Positions 41,639 to 49,135 of a stretch of 64,000 nt of DNA are shown here, one piece after another. The translations under genes and the position numbers were made by a program. This DNA is from Dermatobacter hominis (GTDB lineage Bacteria > Actinomycetota > Acidimicrobiia > Acidimicrobiales > Microtrichaceae): assembly GCF_020715685.1 (NCBI RefSeq), contig NZ_CP085840.1:3472001-3536000 (forward strand), read 5' to 3'. Each line of letters starts with the position of its first letter. The stretch's first letter is position 1. The notes below the pieces were generated by a model, which worked only from the letters and a program-made list of their open reading frames with translations, ran no database searches and had not been told where the DNA came from.

Positions 41639-42820
41639 ATGACGTCCTTCGACGAGATCACCCCCGCGTTGGAGCGCCTCGCGATCGAGGTGCCGTCGTG
41701 GGCGTACGGCAACAGCGGCACCCGCTTCAAGGTCTTCGCCCAGCCGGGCGTACCGCGGGACCCTTTCGAGAAGATCGCCGATGCCGCCGAGGTCCATCGC
41801 GCCACCGGCGTCGCACCGTCCGTCGCACTGCACATCCCGTGGGACCGGGTCGACGACCCCGACAAGCTCCGCGCCCACGCGGAGGACCTCGGTGTGAGCG
41901 TCGGGACGATCAACTCCAACACGTTCCAGGACGACGACTACATGCTCGGGTCGTTCTGCCATGTGGATGACCGGATCAGAGCGAAGGCGGTGCGGCACGC
42001 CATCGACTGCATCGACATCATGGACATCACGGGCAGTCGCGACCTGAAGGTCTGGCTGCCCGACGGACTCAACTACCCGGGCCAGGGCGACCTCCGTGGC
42101 CGCCAGGACCGGCTCGCCGACTCCCTCGCGCAGGTGTACGGCCGCCTCGGCGACCGCCAGCGCCTGGTGCTCGAGTACAAGTTCTTCGAGCCCGCCTTCT
42201 ACGCGACCGACGTGCCCGACTGGGGCACGTCCTACGTCCAGTGCGTGGCGCTCGGCGACCGTGCGGTGGTCTGCCTGGACACCGGCCACCACGCGCCGGG
42301 CACGAACATCGAGTTCATCGTCATGCAGCTGCTGCGGCTCGGCCGTCTCGGCGCGTTCGACTTCAACTCCCGCTTCTACGCCGACGACGACCTGATCGTC
42401 GGGGCGGCTGACCCCTTCCAGCTCTTCCGGATCATGTTCGAGGTCATCCGTGGTGGCGGTCTCGACGCCGACGTGGTCGACGGGCCGTCCCCGGTGAGCT
42501 TCATGCTCGATCAGTGCCACAACGTCGAGGCGAAGATCCCTGCTCAGATCCGCTCGGTGCTGAACGTCGTGGAGATGACCGCCAAGGCGCTGCTCGTCGA
42601 CCGGGTCGCGCTCGCCGACGCCGAGCGCGCCGGCGACGTCCTCGCCGGGAACGCGGTGATGATGGACGCCTTCGCGACGGACGTCCGCAGCGACCTCGCC
42701 GACTGGAGGGCCACCCGGCACCTGCCCACCGATCCGATGGGTGCGTACCTGGCGAGCGGCTACCAGGAGCGGATCGTCGCCGAGCGAGTCGGCGGTGACC
42801 AGGCTGGTTGGGGAGCCTGA
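41639..42820 (+). CDS. rhaI: L-rhamnose isomerase
   Basis: 393 residues from ATG 41639, with AGGCAGGGAGCG upstream. TIM-barrel sugar isomerase of the Pseudomonas stutzeri/RhaI branch: SWAYGNSGTRFKVFAQPGVPRDPFEKI near the N-terminus, NSNTFQDDDYMLGSFCH, KVWLPDGLNYPGQGD, metal ligands in LEYKFFEPAFY, CLDTGHHAPGTNIEF and FDFNSRFYADDDL. Mn2+-dependent conversion of L-rhamnose to L-rhamnulose in the cytoplasm. First gene of the rhaI-aldolase-kinase-lactate-dehydrogenase operon; the next gene begins 1 bp after its stop. Confidence 0.93.
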   Translation: MTSFDEITPALERLAIEVPSWAYGNSGTRFKVFAQPGVPRDPFEKIADAAEVHRATGVAPSVALHIPWDRVDDPDKLRAHAEDLGVSVGTINSNTFQDDDYMLGSFCHVDDRIRAKAVRHAIDCIDIMDITGSRDLKVWLPDGLNYPGQGDLRGRQDRLADSLAQVYGRLGDRQRLVLEYKFFEPAFYATDVPDWGTSYVQCVALGDRAVVCLDTGHHAPGTNIEFIVMQLLRLGRLGAFDFNSRFYADDDLIVGAADPFQLFRIMFEVIRGGGLDADVVDGPSPVSFMLDQCHNVEAKIPAQIRSVLNVVEMTAKALLVDRVALADAERAGDVLAGNAVMMDAFATDVRSDLADWRATRHLPTDPMGAYLASGYQERIVAERVGGDQAGWGA

Positions 42821-42821
42821 C

Positions 42822-44873
42822 GTGGCGAACCACACGGTCGACGCGCTGATCGCCCGGTCCAACCGCCTCGGATCGGACCCGCGGAACACCAACTACGCCG
42901 GCGGCAACACCTCGGCCAAGGGCACCGGGACGGACCCGGTCACGGGCACCGACGTCGAACTGCTCTGGGTCAAGGGATCCGGCGGCGACCTCGGCACCCT
43001 GACCGAGGCAGGCCTCGCGGTGCTGCGCCTCGACCGGTTGCGGTCCCTCGTCGACGTCTATCCCGGCGAAGCGGACGAGGACTCGATGGTCGCCGCGTTC
43101 GACTTCTGCTGTCACGGCAAGGGCGGTGCCGCGCCGTCGATCGACACCGCGATGCACGGCCTCGTCGCCGCTGCGCACGTCGACCACCTCCACCCCGACG
43201 CCGGCATCGCCATCGCCGCCGCCGCGGACGGCGAGCAGCTCACCAAGCAGATCTACGGTGACAAGGTCCTCTGGGTCCCGTGGCGCAGGCCCGGCTTCCA
43301 GCTCGGACTCGACATCGCAGTGGTCCACGACGCCAACCCGCAGGCCGTCGGCGTCATCCTCGGCGGCCACGGCATCACCGCCTGGGGCTCGACCAGCGAC
43401 GAGGCCGAGGCCAACTCGCGCTGGATCATCGAGACCGCACAGCGCTACCTCGATACCCACGGCGATACGACGCCCCTCGGTGCCGTCGTCGAGGAGCGCT
43501 CGGCGCTTCCCCGGGCCGAGCGGCGGGCGAAGGCTGCGGCCCTGGCGCCGCACCTCCGCGCGATCGCGTCGACGGACGCCGCCGCCGCCGGCCGGGCGAC
43601 GATCGGTCACCTCATCGACGACGACACGGTCCTCGAGTTCCTCGCCTCCGAGAAGCTCTTCCGCCTGGCGGAGCTCGGCACGTCGTGTCCCGACCACTTC
43701 CTGCGGACGAAGGTGAAGCCGCTCGTGCTCGACCTCCCGGCGTCCGCGCCCGTGGAGGAGTGCGTGGCGCGGCTGGCGGAGCTGCACGACGCGTACCGCG
43801 CCGACTACGCGTCGTACTACGACCGTCATGCCGAGACGGACTCGCCGCCGATGCGCGGCGCGGACCCGGCGATCATCCTGGTGCCGGGCGTCGGCATGTT
43901 CTCCTTTGGCAAGGACAAGCAGACCGCCCGCGTCGCCGGCGAGTTCTACGTGAACGCGATCAACGTGATGAGAGGAGCCGAGTCCGTCTCGACGTACTCG
44001 CCGATCCCGGAGTCGGAGAAGTTCCGCATCGAGTACTGGGCGCTCGAAGAGGCGAAGCTGCAGCGGATGCCCGAGCCCAGGCGTCATGCCGGGCGGATCG
44101 CGCTCGTGACCGGGGCGGCGTCCGGGATCGGCAAGGCGATCGCCGCCCAGCTGGCTTCCGAGGGCGCGTGCGTCGTCGTCGCCGATCGCGATGCCGATGG
44201 TGCGGAGGCTGCTGCGAGCGAACTGGGTTCGACCGATGTCGCCATCGGGGTCGCGGTCGACGTCACGGACGCCGCCGCGGTGCAGGCCGCGGTCGATGCT
44301 GCAGCGCTCGCGTTCGGCGGCGTCGACCTTGTCGTCAGCAACGCGGGCCTGTCGATCTCGAAGCCGCTGCTCGAGACGTCCGAGGCGGACTGGGACATCC
44401 AGCACGACGTGATGGCGAAGGGGACGTTCCTGGTGGCGAAGGCCGCTGCCCGTGCGATGATCGACCAGCGCGTCGGTGGTGACATCGTCGTCATCGCATC
44501 GAAGAACGCCGTGTTCGCGGGCCCGAACAACATCGCCTACAGCGCCACCAAGGCGGACCAGGCGCACCAGGTGCGTCTGCTGGCGGCTGAGCTGGGCGAG
44601 CACGGCATCCGCGTCAACGGCATCAATCCCGACGGTGTCGTGCGGGGGTCGGGCATCTTCGCCGGAGGGTGGGGCGCGCAGCGGGCGGCGGTGTACGGCG
44701 TGGAGGAGGAGGACCTCGGCGAGTTCTACGCACAGCGGACGATCCTCAAGCGCGAGGTCCTGCCCGAGCACGTCGCTGCTGCGGTCGCCGCGATCGCATC
44801 CGTTGAGTTCAGCCACACGACCGGCCTCCTGATCCCCGTCGATGCCGGCGTGGCCGCAGCCTTCCTCCGCTAG
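42822..44873 (+). CDS. rhaEW: Rhamnulose-1-phosphate aldolase/lactaldehyde dehydrogenase fusion
   Basis: 683 residues from GTG 42822. Residues ~1-400 are a class II aldolase: RNTNYAGGNTSAKGTG, VKGSGGDLGTL, HVDHLHPDAGIAIAAA (zinc His pair), GGHGITAWG. Residues ~420-683 are an SDR: TGAASGIGKAIA, SNAGLS, IASKNAVFAG, YSATKADQAH (Tyr-Lys), and IPVDAGVAAAFLR. The architecture is that of RhaEW/RhaD-ADH. The aldolase half splits L-rhamnulose-1-phosphate to DHAP and L-lactaldehyde; the SDR half is thought to oxidise lactaldehyde to lactate. Both halves look intact. The kinase starts 6 bp later. Confidence 0.92.
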   Translation: MANHTVDALIARSNRLGSDPRNTNYAGGNTSAKGTGTDPVTGTDVELLWVKGSGGDLGTLTEAGLAVLRLDRLRSLVDVYPGEADEDSMVAAFDFCCHGKGGAAPSIDTAMHGLVAAAHVDHLHPDAGIAIAAAADGEQLTKQIYGDKVLWVPWRRPGFQLGLDIAVVHDANPQAVGVILGGHGITAWGSTSDEAEANSRWIIETAQRYLDTHGDTTPLGAVVEERSALPRAERRAKAAALAPHLRAIASTDAAAAGRATIGHLIDDDTVLEFLASEKLFRLAELGTSCPDHFLRTKVKPLVLDLPASAPVEECVARLAELHDAYRADYASYYDRHAETDSPPMRGADPAIILVPGVGMFSFGKDKQTARVAGEFYVNAINVMRGAESVSTYSPIPESEKFRIEYWALEEAKLQRMPEPRRHAGRIALVTGAASGIGKAIAAQLASEGACVVVADRDADGAEAAASELGSTDVAIGVAVDVTDAAAVQAAVDAAALAFGGVDLVVSNAGLSISKPLLETSEADWDIQHDVMAKGTFLVAKAAARAMIDQRVGGDIVVIASKNAVFAGPNNIAYSATKADQAHQVRLLAAELGEHGIRVNGINPDGVVRGSGIFAGGWGAQRAAVYGVEEEDLGEFYAQRTILKREVLPEHVAAAVAAIASVEFSHTTGLLIPVDAGVAAAFLR

Positions 44874-44879
44874 ACCGCC

Positions 44880-46226
44880 GTGGCCGCCAGGACCTTCGCA
44901 GCCGTCGACATCGGCGCCTCGGGTGGCCGCCTCATGGCCGGCACCGTCTCCCGTGACGGCATCCAGCTCGACGCCGTGCACCGGTTCCCCAACGGGCCCG
45001 TCGAGGTGGACGGGCACCTGCGCTGGGACTTCGAGCACATCGTCCAGCAGGTCGCGGCCGGCCTGAGGATGATCGACGCCGAGTCCGTCGGCATCGACAC
45101 GTGGGCGGTCGACTACGGACTGCTCGACGCCAGCGGCGAGCTGCTCGCTCCGCCGATCTCGTACCGAGACGAGCGCACTTCGTCGGTCATCGACGAGGTG
45201 CACCACCTCATCCCGCCCGCGGAGCTCTACCGCCTGAACGGGCTGCAGTTCCTGCCGTTCAACACGATCTACCAGCTGGCTGCCGAGCGACGTGGGCCGC
45301 TGTGGAGCAGCGCCGCCCACGTCGCGCTGATCCCGGACCTCCTGGCCCATCGCCTCACGGGCGTCCTCCGCACCGAGCTCACCAACGCCTCGACGACCGG
45401 CCTGCTGGACCCGCGGACCCACCAGTGGTCTCCGTCGATCCTCGATCGACTCGGCCTTCCTGCGCAGATGCTGACGCAGGTGGAGCCGCCCGGGGTCGTC
45501 CGCGGCGAGACCGACGCCGGCGCCGCCGTCACGACCGTCGCGTCCCACGACACCGCGTCGGCCGTCGCCGCCGTTCCTGCCGTGACGGAGCACTTCGCCT
45601 ACATCGCCTCCGGAACCTGGTCCCTCGTCGGTGTCGAGCTCGACCGTCCGCTGCTCACGGCCGCGGCGCGACAGGGCAACTTCACCAACGAGCTCGGCGT
45701 CGACGGACGCATCCGCTTCCTGCGCAACGTCGGTGGCCTGTGGCTGCTCCAGGAGTGCATGCGCGAATGGGACTGCCACGACCTCGACACGCTCCTCGCT
45801 GCCGCGGGGGAGACGGCTCGAGGCCCGCTCATCGACGTCGACGACCGATCGTTCATCGCGCCCGGTTCGATGCCCGAGCGCATCTGCGCCGCCGCTCGCC
45901 GCGAGCTCAAGAAGGTGGAGATCGTCCGCTGCATCCTCGACTCGCTGGCCGTGGCCTACGCCGGCACGATCGACCACCTCGCCAGCACCACCGGCACGCG
46001 CATCGACGTCGTGCACATCGTGGGCGGGGGAGCGCAGAACGAGCTCTTGTGCCGGCTCACCGCCGATGCGACGGGCCGCCCGGTGATCGCCGGCCCGGTC
46101 GAGGCCACCGCGCTCGGCAACGTCCTCGTGCAAGCTCGTGCCCACGGCGCCGCGCCGCGTTCGCTCGAGGAGCTGCGGGCGGTCGTGGCCGGGTCGTTCG
46201 ATCTGCGGCGGTACGAACCGACGTGA
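44880..46226 (+). CDS. rhaB: Rhamnulokinase
   Basis: 448 residues from GTG, FGGY kinase family. FAAVDIGASGGRLMAG is the N-terminal phosphate motif (RhaB form of DxGxxS), GIDTWAVDYGLLD, PISYRDERT, LIPDLLAHRLTG, ASHDTASAVAAVP (catalytic Asp), YIASGTWSLVGVE, and IVGGGAQNELLCRLTADATGRPVIAGPVEATALGN in the second lobe. ATP-dependent phosphorylation of L-rhamnulose at C1. It lies between the aldolase fusion and the FMN enzyme in one operon. Confidence 0.94.
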   Translation: MAARTFAAVDIGASGGRLMAGTVSRDGIQLDAVHRFPNGPVEVDGHLRWDFEHIVQQVAAGLRMIDAESVGIDTWAVDYGLLDASGELLAPPISYRDERTSSVIDEVHHLIPPAELYRLNGLQFLPFNTIYQLAAERRGPLWSSAAHVALIPDLLAHRLTGVLRTELTNASTTGLLDPRTHQWSPSILDRLGLPAQMLTQVEPPGVVRGETDAGAAVTTVASHDTASAVAAVPAVTEHFAYIASGTWSLVGVELDRPLLTAAARQGNFTNELGVDGRIRFLRNVGGLWLLQECMREWDCHDLDTLLAAAGETARGPLIDVDDRSFIAPGSMPERICAAARRELKKVEIVRCILDSLAVAYAGTIDHLASTTGTRIDVVHIVGGGAQNELLCRLTADATGRPVIAGPVEATALGNVLVQARAHGAAPRSLEELRAVVAGSFDLRRYEPT

Positions 46227-46239
46227 AGGCGGCAGCTGC

Positions 46240-47475
46240 ATGAAGGCACTCGACACGCTCCGGTCGGTCATCCGGTTCAACCGGCTGGAGACCGATCCGA
46301 TCGAACGTCGTCTTGCGAGGGCGGCGTCCGTCGCGGACCTCAGGCGCATCGCCAAGCGCCGTCTCCCGGGCGGCGTGTTCGACTACATCGACGGTGGCGC
46401 CGAGGACGAGCGCACCCTCGCAGCCAACCAGGCCGCGTTCGCCTCGACGACGTTCCGTCCCCGCGTGCTCCGCGGCATCGGATCCATCGACACGACCACG
46501 ACGGTGCTCGGTTCGCCCGTGGCGTGTCCGCTGGTGCTGGCGCCCACCGGGTTCACCCGCATCGCCGACCCGGACGGCGAGCTCGCCGTGGCCCGCGCTG
46601 CGCAGCGGGCCGGGTTGCCGTACACCCTGTCGACGTTGAGCACCCGTTCGATCGAGGAGGTGCGGGCGGTCAGCGACGGTCGGCTGTGGTTCCAGGTGTA
46701 CGCCTGGCGCGACCGCGGACTCGTGAAGGAGATGATCGACCGGGCTGCGGCCTCGGCGTTCGAGGCGCTGGTGCTGACGGTCGACACCGCCGTGTTCGGT
46801 CGGCGCGAGCGCGACGTCCGACGAGGCTTCTCGCTCCCACCGGCCATCGGTCCCCGGACGATCATCGACGGAGCACTGCACCCCTCCTGGACGCTGGCGT
46901 TCCTCCGGAGCGAACCCATCCGCTTCGCGAACGTCGTCGGTCGTGACGTCGGCGACGGTGCCTCGCCGGTGACGTTGTCGGACTACATCAACACCCAGTT
47001 CGATCCCTCGCTGTCGTGGGATGACATCGAATGGCTGCGCTCGGTGTGGGACGGCCCGATCGTCGTCAAGGGCATCCAGCGCGTCGACGATGCCGTCCGA
47101 GCGGCCGAGGCGGGCGTGGAGGCCATCGCCTTGTCGAACCACGGAGGGCGACAACTCGACGGGGCCCCAGCGACGTTCGATCTGGTCGCGCCGGTCGTCG
47201 ACGCGGTCGCCGGCCGAGCGGAGATCATCTGCGACGGCGGGATCCGCCGTGGCAGCGACATCGTCAAGGCGGTCGCCGCCGGGGCGACCGCAGCGATGGC
47301 CGGTCGGGCCTACCTGTACGCCCTCGGCGCAGCAGGGGAGCGCGGCGTCGATCGGCTGCTCGGGTGGTTCGCGGCTGACATCGTCCGCACCATGAGCCTG
47401 CTCGGCGCCGGCAGCATCGACGCCGTCGACCGCGACCTCATCGACCGGTCGGACGGACCGAGCGGTCCCAACTGA
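46240..47475 (+). CDS. FMN-dependent alpha-hydroxy-acid dehydrogenase (L-lactate type)
   Basis: 411 residues from ATG 46240. LldD/glycolate-oxidase family: LPGGVFDYIDGGAEDERTL, CPLVLAPTGFTRIADPDGELAVARAA, WFQVYAWRDRG, LTVDTAVFGRRERDVRRG, IVVKGIQRVDDA, LSNHGGRQLDGAPATF (catalytic His in SNHGGRQLD), ICDGGIRRGSDIVKA, GRAYLYALGAAGERGVDRLL. It would oxidise L-lactate from the rhamnose pathway to pyruvate, passing electrons to the membrane. As last gene of the rha operon it fits lactaldehyde/lactate disposal. Family members on mandelate or glycolate cannot be excluded by motif alone. Confidence 0.9.
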   Translation: MKALDTLRSVIRFNRLETDPIERRLARAASVADLRRIAKRRLPGGVFDYIDGGAEDERTLAANQAAFASTTFRPRVLRGIGSIDTTTTVLGSPVACPLVLAPTGFTRIADPDGELAVARAAQRAGLPYTLSTLSTRSIEEVRAVSDGRLWFQVYAWRDRGLVKEMIDRAAASAFEALVLTVDTAVFGRRERDVRRGFSLPPAIGPRTIIDGALHPSWTLAFLRSEPIRFANVVGRDVGDGASPVTLSDYINTQFDPSLSWDDIEWLRSVWDGPIVVKGIQRVDDAVRAAEAGVEAIALSNHGGRQLDGAPATFDLVAPVVDAVAGRAEIICDGGIRRGSDIVKAVAAGATAAMAGRAYLYALGAAGERGVDRLLGWFAADIVRTMSLLGAGSIDAVDRDLIDRSDGPSGPN

Positions 47476-47485
47476 CGCCACCTCG

Positions 47486-47543
47486 GTGCAGTTCTTCGGA
47501 TGCGACCGAGGTCAGGAGAAGCGGTTCTTCGCCGCCATCGCGG
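47486..47543 (+). pseudogene. Fragment of a DegT-family gene
   Basis: Translates as VQFFGCDRGQEKRFFAAI, which matches VQLFGSTRGEDKRFFSAI in the DegT-family enzyme at 40853-40911. The DNA agrees at roughly three quarters of positions over ~58 bases. No other part of the gene is present, so this is a leftover of a deleted or duplicated copy. Confidence 0.6.
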
Positions 47544-47574
47544 CGTCGACCCCGACGACGGTCGGGGTCGACGC
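47543..47574. terminator. Convergent terminator, perfect 14-bp stem
   Basis: GCGTCGACCCCGAC and its exact complement with a GACG loop, between the rha operon and the minus-strand secreted-protein gene. Confidence 0.75.
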
Positions 47575-47592
47575 ACGATCAGCGGCTGCAGC

Positions 47593-48126
47593 TCACGTGT
47601 CGATGGCGAACACGTGGGCCGATCCGTCCACGGCCAGTCGGACCTCGAAGAAGCCGTCGGTGCCGAGCAGGCAGCGGGTGCGCGTCGAGACGTCGTAGAC
47701 CTCGAAGGTGCCGGTGAACACGTGGGTGACGATCGACGTGGGGATCTGCACGTCGAAGCCGCACACCTCGCCCATGCCGATCATCGAGATGTCGATGCCG
47801 GGCCCGCCGTAGGCGGACACGGTCGTGGTCGCGGACTCGCACTCGCCGGGACCCGGCAGGGTCCCGTCGTCGGCATCCACGACGGCCGCCACCAGGACTC
47901 GGGCGGAGCGGCCGCTGCGGCGCGCGAGGTCGCCCGTGCCGTTGACCACGACGTCGCCGAGGGCGTCTCGGACCTGCCAGGTCCCGTGTCCCTCGAGCGT
48001 CAGCTTCGGCCGGGGAGCCGTGCGGGCCTCGGTGCCCGCGGATGCAGAGGCGGACGTCGCGGCCAGCAGCGCTGCGATCAGCGCGACACCGGCGATCAGC
48101 CGGCGGATCGGGGTGGAGTTGCTCAT
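47593..48126 (-). CDS. Secreted protein, unknown
   Basis: 177 residues with a cleavable signal (RRLIAGVALIAALLAATSASASA, site near ASA-GT). The mature part is beta-rich: LTLEGHGTWQVRDALGDVVVNGTGDLARR, VVDADDGTLPGPGECESATTTVSAYGG, and ends VRLAVDGSAHVFAIDT. Three Cys (ECES, VCGF, RCLLG) may leave one pair bonded. I do not recognise the family. Encoded just after the MBL-fold gene on the same strand (12 bp), so probably one operon with it. Confidence 0.65.
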   Translation of the reverse strand: MSNSTPIRRLIAGVALIAALLAATSASASAGTEARTAPRPKLTLEGHGTWQVRDALGDVVVNGTGDLARRSGRSARVLVAAVVDADDGTLPGPGECESATTTVSAYGGPGIDISMIGMGEVCGFDVQIPTSIVTHVFTGTFEVYDVSTRTRCLLGTDGFFEVRLAVDGSAHVFAIDT

Positions 48127-48138
48127 CGGTCTGCTCCC

Positions 48139-49008
48139 TCACGCTGCGGGTTCGACGAGGGCGGCGGCGAGCATGGCGTCGAGCGCCTCCTGGCCGGGTG
48201 CCGCGATGTTCGGTCGGCCGGCGAGGGCCCGCACCCGGTCGAACGCTCCCGGGATGAACGAGCCGCGCAGCACCGGTCCGTGCGCCGTGGCGATGGTCGT
48301 GGCACCGATGGCCTCGATCGAGTCCACGTGGCGGCCGTAGACCTCGGGCGAGAGCCACTCGTGCCACGGCGACACCAGGCTGTTGAAGAGCATGAAGGTC
48401 TCGTCGTAGAGGTCCGACGGGACGTCGGGGGCGTCGTAGACCGCTCCGGTGGTCAGCGCGGCGAACGAATCGACCGCCCACATGACTCCGCTCACCTCGT
48501 CGTAGAGGCCGCGTGTCGTCGGCCCGTCGAAGATCGGCGGCCGGAACAGGTGCAGTCGACGGTCGCCGGCATCGAACGACGAGCCCGCCTCGAGCCACTG
48601 CTGACGGTGGAGGGGCATCGCCCGGTCGGGCTCCATCGCGGCCCGCTCGTTGGAGAAGAAGTTGGTGACGACGGTGGCGTTCGGCGCGGCGTCGAGCAGC
48701 GGGTGCATGTTGCCGATGTGATCGCCGTCGTCGTGGGACAGGAACACCCAGCGGACATCGTCCAGGTCGACGACCGAACCGACGTTCGCGAGCCACTGCT
48801 CGCGGTGCATCGGAGCACCGGTGTCGACCACGACCGGCTCCTCGGCCAGGATCACGAGGCTGTTGGCCATCACGAACGTGCCGGGCTGGGCGGGCACCAG
48901 GTTGGGGATGAGGTACGTGTCAGGAGCGATCTGGTACGGCTCGACGGCCGGGATGTCGGGCAGGATCGGCTGGCCGGGTGCCACATCGATGGAGGTCGGG
49001 GTGTTCAT
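48139..49008 (-). CDS. MBL-fold metallo-hydrolase
   Basis: 289 residues. NSLVILAEEPVVVDTGAPMHREQWLANVG, then the metal motif SHDDGDHIGN (H-x-D-x-D-H, ~100), followed by VVTNFFSNERAAM, MWAVDSFAAL (bridging Asp) and TATAHGPVLRGSFI (last His). The layout, with D in the second motif place and a late AHGPV, is closer to flavodiiron/oxygen-binding ODP-type members than to beta-lactamases. Divergent from the SARP regulator at 49136, with 127 bp between the two starts, so the regulator may control it. Substrate unknown. Confidence 0.82.
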   Translation of the reverse strand: MNTPTSIDVAPGQPILPDIPAVEPYQIAPDTYLIPNLVPAQPGTFVMANSLVILAEEPVVVDTGAPMHREQWLANVGSVVDLDDVRWVFLSHDDGDHIGNMHPLLDAAPNATVVTNFFSNERAAMEPDRAMPLHRQQWLEAGSSFDAGDRRLHLFRPPIFDGPTTRGLYDEVSGVMWAVDSFAALTTGAVYDAPDVPSDLYDETFMLFNSLVSPWHEWLSPEVYGRHVDSIEAIGATTIATAHGPVLRGSFIPGAFDRVRALAGRPNIAAPGQEALDAMLAAALVEPAA

Positions 49009-49121
49009 CTGAGGGTCCTTTCGGGTGGGTGACGGGGTGTCGTCGGCAGTTGTCGCATCCCCGGCTCGACCGGCACTCGACGATCGCTCGACGCACCCGT
49101 CGAGCGACCCGTCCCCGTCGC

Positions 49122-49127
49122 TAGGAT
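49122..49127 (+). promoter_or_regulatory. -10 element, leaderless-type promoter
   Basis: TAGGAT, 8 bases before the ATG of the SARP regulator. Confidence 0.45.
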
Positions 49128-49135
49128 CCGCAGGG

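Noticed and set aside
42501-46355. 1,284-residue open frame on the minus strand opposite rhaEW and rhaB
   Set aside because: Shadow of the rhamnose genes; no recognisable domain.
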